From NCBI GenBank assembly GCA_021775195.1, contig JAJFIG010000174.1, forward strand, positions 1-6,680: a stretch of DNA of 6,680 bases, written 5' to 3'. This DNA comes from Rhodospirillales bacterium. GTDB lineage: Bacteria; Pseudomonadota; Alphaproteobacteria; Rhodospirillales; 2-02-FULL-58-16. The notes beneath the pieces are model-generated. The model was not told the origin of the DNA and did not search any database. It saw only the letters and a program-made list of their open reading frames with translations. Numbering within the stretch: position 1 is the stretch's first letter; each line of letters begins with the position of its first letter. Below are positions 1 to 6,680 of this stretch, piece by piece. A program made the translations under genes and the position numbers.

Positions 1-546
1 GCAGGAAAGCATCAGATCGACAACGCGGCAATGGCTGTCACATGCATCAAGAACCTTGAAGATTTTACGGCTACCGATGCGGAGATCGAAATGGGGGTTT
101 CGACAGCACGATGGCCTGCGCGTTTACAACGCCTAGACACCAATTGTTTTACTAATCGCTTTCCTGCTAACACGGAAATATGGCTGGACGGAGGACACAA
201 CCCTGCGGCCGCGAGAGCACTTGCCAAGAGCGTGAGTGGCTGGCGTGACCGACCGCTACACCTAGTTGTCGGCATGATGGCGTTGAAGGATCCGTCAAGC
301 TTTCTCGAACCACTCGCGGCCCATGCGGCGGCGCTTTGGGCGGTGCCAATTCCCGGTGAAGACAACGCCCATCCGCCTGCGGCCATCGTGGAAGCGGCGG
401 GCACTCTCGGCCTACCGGCACAAACCTGCGACAGTGTCGCCGCGGCGATCGATGCGGTGCCTACCGGATCGCCGGCGCCGAGAATTCTAATTTGCGGCTC
501 TCTCTATCTCGCGGGTCGGGTGCTCGCGCAGCAGCGTTTGCGTTGA
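1..546 (+). CDS. folC: Folylpolyglutamate synthase / dihydrofolate synthase, C-terminal part (5' end outside window)
   Basis: FolC adds L-glutamate to dihydropteroate and to tetrahydrofolates using ATP, in the cytoplasm. The frame is open from the first base and encodes the last 181 residues, about 40% of a normal FolC of roughly 430. The Met at base 31 is internal, because the residues before it (GKHQIDNAA, window residues 2-10) already match the conserved HQxxNA segment of Mur-ligase-like FolC proteins. Further family marks are WPARLQRL (38-45), the DGGHNP nucleotide/substrate motif (63-68), a VVGMMALKD strand-turn (about 88-96) and the C-terminal CGSLYLAG segment (about 166-173). It is read toward, and ends 29 bases from, the convergent reductase gene. 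Bases about 128-182 are more AT-rich than the rest, but the frame stays open and the motifs on both sides are intact. The family call is firm; which glutamylation activities the enzyme has cannot be judged from this fragment. Confidence 0.95.
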   Translation, partial: AGKHQIDNAAMAVTCIKNLEDFTATDAEIEMGVSTARWPARLQRLDTNCFTNRFPANTEIWLDGGHNPAAARALAKSVSGWRDRPLHLVVGMMALKDPSSFLEPLAAHAAALWAVPIPGEDNAHPPAAIVEAAGTLGLPAQTCDSVAAAIDAVPTGSPAPRILICGSLYLAGRVLAQQRLR

Positions 547-568
547 GCGCCTAAAGCTTCACTGCATC

Positions 569-584
569 GCCGGCTTCAGCCGGC
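569..584. terminator. Hairpin between convergent folC and reductase genes, possible weak bidirectional terminator
   Basis: GCCGGC, then the loop TTCA, then GCCGGC form a perfect 6-bp stem covering the reductase stop codon, 22 bases after the folC stop. There is no T-run on either strand, so it is not a classical intrinsic terminator. Its place between converging genes is the main reason to list it. Confidence 0.3.
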
Positions 585-1382
585 CATCGGCGACATGGTC
601 AGCGTCAACCCGCCGTCGACAACCAGTTCGATCCCCGTGATGTATCGCGCTTCTTCAGATGCCAGAAAAACCGCTGTATTGGCGGTATCCCAAGCATTGC
701 CCATAAAGCCCATCGGGCACTGAGCGTCACGTTTCTTGAGCATGGCATCGATATCGTCGTAAGCGTCGGCGACCGCGCCACGGATCAAAGGCGTGTCCAT
801 CAATCCAGGGAGAATGGCGTTGCAGCGAATGCCCTTCGATGCGTACTGCGTGGCGATGTTGCGGGTCATCGCATTGATCGCGCCCTTGGACGCGGAATAT
901 GACACACATGCGTATCCGAGCGAATAAAACGAAGCGATCGACGATACGTTGACAATCGCGCCGGCGCCCCGCTCGACCATGTGCGGCAACACGTGGCGGC
1001 AGGTCAGGTACATGCTCTTGACGTTGATGTCGATCAGGTTGTCCCAGGCGTTCTCGCCAATCTCCTCTGGTCCGCCCGGCTCGACGATGCCAACATTGTT
1101 ATGCAGCACATCGATCCGGCCAAAGACGTCGATGCATGCGGCGACCAGGTCTTGGACCGCACCATCGCTCGATACATCGGCGGTGAAGGTTTCGCAAACG
1201 CCGCCTTCGCCTTCGATGATCTGTTTGGTCTCGGCGGCGGCATCGGCATTGAGGTCGACGGCAAATATCTTTGCGCCTTCGCGCGCGAACGCCGCCGCGG
1301 TCGCTTTACCATTCCCCCATCCTGGCCCGCTTGAACCCGCGCCGGTGACGATCGCCACCTTGTCCTGCAACCGATCAGCCAT
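576..1382 (-). CDS. Short-chain dehydrogenase/reductase (classical SDR), substrate unknown
   Basis: This is a 268-residue NAD(P)-dependent oxidoreductase of the classical SDR family with a Rossmann fold, likely cytoplasmic. Visible marks are the glycine-rich cofactor loop TGAGSSGPGWGNGKA (13-27), Asp43 at the end of the second strand (suggesting NAD(H) over NADP(H)), ADV (68-70), NNVG (95-98), the active-site Asn120, Ser147/Ser148, Tyr162 and Lys166 (YSASK), the PG motif (192-193) and a C-terminal TGIELVVDGG segment. The loop carries a Pro/Trp-containing insertion compared with the usual TGxxxGxG. Ser148 lies 14 residues before Tyr162, one more than in FabG. The start at 1382 is chosen because GGGAGGG sits 7 bases upstream and the protein then begins with the usual DKVAIVTG strand. 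An in-frame extension to 1667 would translate the tRNA. The substrate cannot be read from sequence; FabG-like, sugar or secondary-alcohol dehydrogenases are all possible. It is probably transcribed alone or by read-through from the tRNA. Confidence 0.93.
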   Translation of the reverse strand: MADRLQDKVAIVTGAGSSGPGWGNGKATAAAFAREGAKIFAVDLNADAAAETKQIIEGEGGVCETFTADVSSDGAVQDLVAACIDVFGRIDVLHNNVGIVEPGGPEEIGENAWDNLIDINVKSMYLTCRHVLPHMVERGAGAIVNVSSIASFYSLGYACVSYSASKGAINAMTRNIATQYASKGIRCNAILPGLMDTPLIRGAVADAYDDIDAMLKKRDAQCPMGFMGNAWDTANTAVFLASEEARYITGIELVVDGGLTLTMSPMAG

Positions 1383-1389
1383 CCGTTTT

Positions 1390-1396
1390 CCCTCCC
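1390..1396 (-). promoter_or_regulatory. Ribosome binding site fixing the reductase start
   Basis: On the minus strand this reads GGGAGGG, 7 bases before the ATG at 1382. It supports that start over the longer in-frame reading through the tRNA. Confidence 0.75.
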
Positions 1397-1554
1397 GTTC
1401 GCCGTGACACGATCGGAGTTTAGCCGGAAGGGACGCCAGGGGTCTAAGGGGGAGGATGCATATAACCAGTCCGCCTACGCCTAGGCTTCGGGCGACACGC
1501 CTTCGTCTAACGACCTCCGGGTGGCCGGCCACCCGAAGCTCGATGAGCGGGGGG
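1397..1554. other. Spacer between tRNA-Ala and reductase gene
   Basis: I see no gene here. On the minus strand it holds, in order after the tRNA, a small GCTC-ATC-GAGC hairpin (1538-1548), the perfect palindrome at 1518-1535, and an AT-rich TTATAT hexamer (1460-1465). That hexamer could be a -10 box for the reductase, but no -35 box stands at a suitable distance, so the promoter is not established. Confidence 0.5.
1518..1535. repeat. Perfect 18-bp palindrome downstream of tRNA-Ala
   Basis: CGGGTGGCCGGCCACCCG equals its own reverse complement. As RNA it can form a 7-bp stem with a CCGG loop. It begins 20 bases after the tRNA CCA end on the minus strand. There is no following T-run, so a tRNA processing or termination stem, or a dimeric protein site, are both possible. 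Confidence 0.6.
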
Positions 1555-1630
<76 letters not shown>

Positions 1631-1760
1631 GATGTGCGGACGACAGGCGGCCGATGGATTGTAGCACGGCCGCGGCGTTTATTGGTCCGGGGCGGGAAAA
1701 TACTGAGGATGACCCGCCTAAAGCAAGGGAAATAAAAGAACGGACGTGGATGGACAGGCG
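1631..1760. other. Spacer between FYDLN gene and tRNA-Ala
   Basis: No gene is seen. It contains the likely tRNA promoter and, just after the FYDLN stop on the minus strand, a T-rich stretch (1731-1740) that is not preceded by a convincing hairpin. GGCGGG/CCCGCC arms flank a 16-base loop near 1691-1718 but have no T-run after them. Confidence 0.5.
1658..1666 (-). promoter_or_regulatory. Likely promoter of tRNA-Ala (extended -10 box)
   Basis: The minus strand reads TGC then TACAAT, a 5/6 match to TATAAT with the TGn extension. It lies 27 bases before the first tRNA base, leaving room for a leader of about 20 bases. The -35 region (about 1680-1686, ACCAAT/CCAATA) is poor, which is compatible with an extended -10 promoter. 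Confidence 0.5.
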
Positions 1761-2171
1761 CTAGGCCCGGTCTTCGGTGCCGTCGTCGACGTGTTCGCGG
1801 ACCTCCGACATATCATCGTCGTCCTCACCCAAGTCCGAGGCGTCCTCGATCAAATCGTCGTCGTCAGCGTCTTCAATATCCTCCGCTTCGTCCTCGAGAT
1901 CTTTAATGAGATCGTCGCCGCCAAGTTCGGTGATGGCCGCGTCCTCGTCAACATTAGTGTCCGTTGCCGATGCCGCGGCGTCCGCTTTCGACGGAACCTC
2001 GGGAACGACGACTTTCTCCGGTGGTGGGCTCGGACGGCGGGCTTTCGCGGGCTTTTCAGCTTCGAAGTGTGTGCCGCATTTGGGGCAGGCGACCTCCTTG
2101 CGGTTCAGGTCGTAGAAACGGGCGCCGCAACTCTGGCACATCTGCTTATTTCCCATTTTCGTCTTCGCCAC
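1761..2171 (-). CDS. FYDLN acid-domain zinc-ribbon protein (TIGR02300-like), function unknown
   Basis: A 136-residue protein. The N-terminus has two Cys pairs, C12-x2-C15 and C29-x2-C32, likely binding one zinc ion, enclosing the family signature GARFYDLN (16-23). A Pro/Lys/Arg-rich linker (about 38-60) leads to an extremely acidic tail (about 75-136) with runs of Asp such as DADDDD and GEDDDD. This layout is that of the alphaproteobacterial family TIGR02300, whose role is not established to my knowledge. The GTG at 2169-2171 is chosen as start: GGAGG stands 7 bases upstream, and the protein then opens with AKTKMGNK, like the MAKPELGTK opening usual in the family. An ATG at 2204 would add 11 residues but has only a poor ribosome site. 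No signal peptide or membrane segment is visible, so it is probably cytoplasmic. It is divergent from aroA. An RNA-, ribosome- or polymerase-related role is conceivable from zinc ribbon plus acidic tail but is only inference. Confidence 0.9.
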   Translation of the reverse strand: MAKTKMGNKQMCQSCGARFYDLNRKEVACPKCGTHFEAEKPAKARRPSPPPEKVVVPEVPSKADAAASATDTNVDEDAAITELGGDDLIKDLEDEAEDIEDADDDDLIEDASDLGEDDDDMSEVREHVDDGTEDRA

Positions 2172-2178
2172 CGGTCGT

Positions 2179-2183
2179 CCTCC
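2179..2183 (-). promoter_or_regulatory. Ribosome binding site deciding the GTG start of the FYDLN gene
   Basis: The minus strand reads GGAGG, 7 bases before GTG at 2171. This strong site favours the GTG over the upstream in-frame ATG at 2204. Confidence 0.75.
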
Positions 2184-2215
2184 AAACCAACGCGGTTTTC
2201 CCATTCACCCTGCCA

Positions 2216-2242
2216 ATTGCCACGTTCCATCGGCGCTGTCAA
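2216..2242 (-). promoter_or_regulatory. Possible promoter of the FYDLN gene
   Basis: A perfect TTGACA lies on the minus strand at 2237-2242. The -10 candidate 15 bases downstream (GGCAAT, 2216-2221) is weak, matching 3 of 6. A start point near 2208 would give a leader of about 37 bases before the GTG. No convincing aroA promoter was found on the plus strand of this roughly 206-base divergent spacer (2172-2377). Confidence 0.35.
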
Positions 2243-2361
2243 AAGCAAAAAACGGGCCTTCCCCTATTTGTTTAGGCAAGTCAACTCTACCGCCGGGTCG
2301 GGATTCCGTGCTAGAGACGCCAACGGAGCCGTCCAGCGAGCCAGGTGGCTCTCGGATATTC

Positions 2362-2366
2362 GAGGA
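2362..2366 (+). promoter_or_regulatory. Ribosome binding site of aroA
   Basis: GAGGA lies 11 bases before the ATG at 2378, a slightly long spacing. It falls downstream of the alternative in-frame GTG at 2345, so it supports the ATG. Confidence 0.6.
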
Positions 2367-2377
2367 ATTACAACACG

Positions 2378-3718
2378 ATGCCGCTGATTTCCCACCGCGC
2401 CGGCGCATTGTCCGGCGAAGGACGCGTTCCCGGCGACAAGTCAATTTCCCATCGTGCCCTGATAATCGGCTCGGTGGCTGTGGGAGAAACCAGCATCCGC
2501 GGTCTGTTGGGAGGCGAGGATGTGCTTCGCACCGCTGCCGCCATGCGCGCTCTCGGTGCCGGCGTGACCTTCGAAGACCATGGCGAGGCCGGCGGTGGCG
2601 TCTGGCGGGTCGTGGGACGAGGTGTTGGTGGTTTGGTGGAACCGGCGGCCGTTCTCGACATGGGCAATTCCGGCACCGCTGCCCGCCTGCTCATGGGGTT
2701 GGCCGCTGCCCATCCCTTTTCCAGCGTTTTCACCGGCGACACATCGCTTTCCGAACGGCCCATGGAACGGATCATGGATCCCCTGCGTCTCATGGGCGCC
2801 GCGTTCACCGCGCGATCGGGGGGACGGCTGCCGATTACGGTACTGGGCGCTGCCGATCCGGTGCCCATCGATTATGAGCTGCCGATGGCCTCGGCCCAGG
2901 TGAAGTCGGCAGTGCTGCTGGCCGGCCTGAACACGCCGGGCAGGACCCGCGTCGCCGAACCCAGGCCGACGCGGGACCACAGCGAACTGATGCTGCGCCA
3001 CTTCGGCGCCGAGGTCGCTGTCGAGAGCCTGGACGATGGTGGGCGGGCGATCACCCTGACCGGTCAGCCGGAGATTTTTGGCCGCGATGTGGTCGTGCCC
3101 GGCGACATATCGTCGGCGGCGTTTCCCCTGGTGGCGGCACTGCTGGTTCCGGGGTCCGACATCATGCTCACAGGGGTCGGGGTCAACCCGTTGCGTAGCG
3201 GCCTTCTCGAGACCCTGCAAGAGATGGGCGCGGCGATCACCGTCGCCGAGGGCCCCGGCGAGGCTGGCGAGCCGGTCGCCGACCTGAGGGTCGAGGCCGG
3301 GCCGCTCCGTGGTGTCGAGGTTCCGCCTGAGCGCGCGCCCTCGATGATCGACGAATACCCGGTGCTGGCTGTCGCCGCCGCCTGCGCCGAGGGACCGACG
3401 CGAATGACCGGTCTGTCAGAACTGAGGGTCAAGGAAAGCGACCGACTCGGTGCCATGGCCCGGGGTCTGGCGGCGTGTGGTGTCAAGATTGAGGAAACCG
3501 CCGACAGCCTGACCGTCCATGGAACCGGGCGGCCGCCCGCCGGCGATGCCATGATAGCCGCCGACCTTGACCACCGCATCGCCATGGCCTTCCTGGTCCT
3601 GGGCATGATCAGCGCCGATCCCGTTGGTGTCGACGACGGTGGGCCCATCGCCACGAGCTTTCCCGGGTTCGTCCCTTTCATGAACGGCCTTGGCGCTGCC
3701 CTGGCGGAGGGCTCATGA
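2378..3718 (+). CDS. aroA: 3-phosphoshikimate 1-carboxyvinyltransferase (EPSP synthase), class II type
   Basis: AroA joins shikimate-3-phosphate and phosphoenolpyruvate to give EPSP plus phosphate, the sixth step of the shikimate pathway, in the cytoplasm. The protein is 446 residues, normal for the family, with two similar lobes. Visible sites are PGDKSISHR (18-26; Lys21, Ser22, Arg26), GNSGTAAR (96-103), RPM (127-129), MASAQVK (170-176), TRDHSE (198-203), the catalytic Asp325 in MIDEYP (323-328), VKESDR (351-356) and DLDHRIAM (396-403). The combination GDKS, SAQVK, RDHSE and NPLR (270-273) is the signature set of class II EPSP synthases, of which the Agrobacterium CP4 enzyme is the reference. 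Gly99 is retained where CP4 has Ala100. The ATG at 2378 is chosen because GAGGA precedes it and the conserved N-terminus follows closely. The stop overlaps the cmk start by ATGA, so the two are very probably cotranscribed and translationally coupled. Confidence 0.97.
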   Translation: MPLISHRAGALSGEGRVPGDKSISHRALIIGSVAVGETSIRGLLGGEDVLRTAAAMRALGAGVTFEDHGEAGGGVWRVVGRGVGGLVEPAAVLDMGNSGTAARLLMGLAAAHPFSSVFTGDTSLSERPMERIMDPLRLMGAAFTARSGGRLPITVLGAADPVPIDYELPMASAQVKSAVLLAGLNTPGRTRVAEPRPTRDHSELMLRHFGAEVAVESLDDGGRAITLTGQPEIFGRDVVVPGDISSAAFPLVAALLVPGSDIMLTGVGVNPLRSGLLETLQEMGAAITVAEGPGEAGEPVADLRVEAGPLRGVEVPPERAPSMIDEYPVLAVAAACAEGPTRMTGLSELRVKESDRLGAMARGLAACGVKIEETADSLTVHGTGRPPAGDAMIAADLDHRIAMAFLVLGMISADPVGVDDGGPIATSFPGFVPFMNGLGAALAEGS

Positions 3719-4356
3719 TCATTGCCGTCGACGGCCCGGCGGCGGCCGGCAAGGGGACACTGGCCCGTCGACTGGCCGAGCGTTTCGGCCTGGCGCTTCT
3801 CGACACGGGCCTTCTCTACCGGGCCGTCGGGCTCAAGGTCATGCAACGGGGGGGCGATCCCGGCAACGCCACTGTCGCCGCCGAAGCCGCCGGTGAATTG
3901 TTGCCCGCGGACCTGGAAAATCCGAACCTGCGCGGTGACGATGCCGCCAATTCCGCCTCCAAGGTTGCCGCGATTCCCGAAGTCCGGGCCAAGCTGCTGG
4001 AATTCCAGCGGGCTTTCGCCAGGACCCCACCCGGACCGGCAACGGGGGCGGTGCTGGACGGGCGCGACATCGGCACGGTGGTCTGCCCCGATGCGGACGT
4101 GAAAATCTTCGTAACCGCCAGTGTCGAGGTCCGTGCCCAGCGCCGCCTTAAAGAGTTGCGGGAACGCGGCCTCGAAGCTATACATAGCCGCGTTCTGCAG
4201 GATATGGAGGCACGTGACGCCCGAGATGCCGGGCGAGACGTGTCGCCGCTGGCACCGGCCAAGAATGCATTCATCCTCGACACCAGCGCGTTGGATGCTG
4301 ATGGGGCCTTTGCCGTGGCACTTGATTTCATCGAATCGCGGAACCTGCCCGGATAA
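3715..4356 (+). CDS. cmk: Cytidylate kinase
   Basis: Cmk transfers phosphate from ATP to CMP or dCMP, salvaging CMP released by RNA turnover and phospholipid synthesis; it is cytoplasmic. The 213-residue protein is of ordinary length. The P-loop GPAAAGKGT (7-15) is near the start. CMP-binding marks follow: [11 protein letters not shown] (29-39; Asp30, Arg36), LDGRDIGT (114-121; Arg117, Asp118), and the lid segment with Arg167, Asp171 and Arg174, which keep the spacing of Arg181, Asp185 and Arg188 of the E. coli enzyme. The C-terminal NAFILDTS strand is also typical. The start overlaps the aroA stop as ATGA, with GGAGG 4 bases upstream inside aroA, which points to translational coupling. The order aroA-cmk-rpsA is common in proteobacteria. 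Confidence 0.97.
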   Translation: MIIAVDGPAAAGKGTLARRLAERFGLALLDTGLLYRAVGLKVMQRGGDPGNATVAAEAAGELLPADLENPNLRGDDAANSASKVAAIPEVRAKLLEFQRAFARTPPGPATGAVLDGRDIGTVVCPDADVKIFVTASVEVRAQRRLKELRERGLEAIHSRVLQDMEARDARDAGRDVSPLAPAKNAFILDTSALDADGAFAVALDFIESRNLPG

Positions 4357-4511
4357 TCGTCAATTGTGGATCGTCCGGGAAGACTAGTGGTCGAACCCGC
4401 CCCGCCGCGAAAAGGGTGGTGGCGCGTTCTTGGCGTTGTTGGAACCTGAAGACCGCCGGAAACAACCGGCTGGCAGGGACAAAGACATAGAATCGAAGGA
4501 TACCGGAACAC
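4357..4511 (+). promoter_or_regulatory. rpsA leader / cmk-rpsA spacer
   Basis: This 155-base non-coding stretch precedes rpsA. It contains a possible weak stem (CCGCC with GGTGG, around 4400-4420), a clean hairpin at 4455-4470, and the ribosome site AAGGA (4496-4500), 11 bases before the ATG. No convincing sigma70-type promoter was found; TAGAAT at 4488-4493 has no -35 partner. In enterobacteria the structured rpsA leader mediates repression by free S1 itself; a similar role here is inference from position and structure only. Confidence 0.45.
4455..4470 (+). other. Stem-loop in the rpsA leader
   Basis: GCCGG, loop AAACAA, CCGGC: a perfect 5-bp GC stem with an A-rich loop, ending 25 bases before the ribosome site. 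S1 binds A/U-rich single-stranded RNA, so the loop is a conceivable contact, but this is inference. Confidence 0.4.
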
Positions 4512-6623
<2,112 letters not shown>

Positions 6624-6650
6624 GCTTCGCTCCATAGATCACCCCTGCAT

Positions 6651-6676
6651 GCCGGCGTCCCCTGGGTGGCGTCGGC
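6651..6676 (+). terminator. Possible terminator stem after rpsA
   Basis: GCCGGCG can pair with CGTCGGC (one G-U), with three further inner pairs around one mismatch and a CTGG loop, starting 28 bases after the rpsA stop. Any T-run would lie beyond the window, so termination cannot be confirmed; it could also be the leader of a following gene. Confidence 0.3.
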
Positions 6677-6680
6677 GGCG

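Noticed and set aside
1691..1740. Intrinsic terminator after the FYDLN gene
   Set aside because: The T-rich stretch on the minus strand has no hairpin directly before it, and the GGCGGG/CCCGCC arms come after it with a long loop and no T-run.
2240..2275. Terminator-like stem (GGG/CCC) with A- and T-runs in the divergent spacer
   Set aside because: The stem has only about 3-4 pairs, and no upstream gene on either strand would need it there.
2345..2377. Upstream GTG start for aroA
   Set aside because: The ribosome site at 2362-2366 lies downstream of it, and the extra residues are not part of the conserved AroA N-terminus.
1746..2387. 213-residue plus-strand frame over the FYDLN gene
   Set aside because: It is opposite a recognised family member with CxxC motifs and a good ribosome site, and it runs into the aroA ribosome site and start.
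3064..4185. 373-residue minus-strand frame across the aroA-cmk junction
   Set aside because: It lies wholly opposite two secure genes, is Pro/Arg/Ser/Ala-rich and matches no family I recognise.
4488..4493. TAGAAT as a -10 box for an rpsA promoter
   Set aside because: No -35-like hexamer lies 16-18 bases upstream, and the start point would fall inside the ribosome site.

Overview
The window looks like a piece of a high-GC alphaproteobacterial chromosome, probably from a Rhodospirillales-like or related lineage. Three things point there: a small zinc-ribbon protein of the alphaproteobacterial 'FYDLN acid' family (TIGR02300), a class II-type AroA, and the gene order FYDLN protein / aroA / cmk / rpsA. 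It reads as core housekeeping DNA. I see no phage, insertion sequence, CRISPR array, toxin-antitoxin or defence genes.

Layout: 1-546 (+) is the 3' part of folC, cut by the window edge. It runs tail to tail into a short-chain dehydrogenase/reductase (576-1382, -). Upstream of that gene on the same strand are a 172-base spacer with a perfect 18-bp palindrome, a complete tRNA-Ala(GGC) with encoded CCA (1555-1630, -), and the FYDLN zinc-ribbon/acidic-tail protein (1761-2171, -, GTG start). A divergent spacer of about 206 bases separates this from a rightward cluster: aroA (2378-3718), cmk (3715-4356, overlapping aroA by ATGA) and rpsA (4512-6623), which follows a 155-base leader. The last 57 bases are non-coding and contain a possible hairpin; ihfB often follows rpsA in proteobacteria but would lie outside the window.

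How the genes fit together: aroA makes EPSP for aromatic amino acids and other chorismate products, including the p-aminobenzoate part of folate. folC adds glutamate to folates. cmk recycles CMP to CDP. rpsA encodes ribosomal protein S1, the mRNA-binding protein of the 30S subunit. With a tRNA-Ala alongside, the region is mainly about growth and translation. The reductase is the one gene with no obvious link to the rest.

The most unusual features are an S1 protein of 703 residues, with a Lys/Ala/Glu-rich tail of about 138 residues beyond the normal end, and the uncharacterised FYDLN protein with its strongly acidic tail next to the translation genes. Nothing here amounts to a clearly new system.
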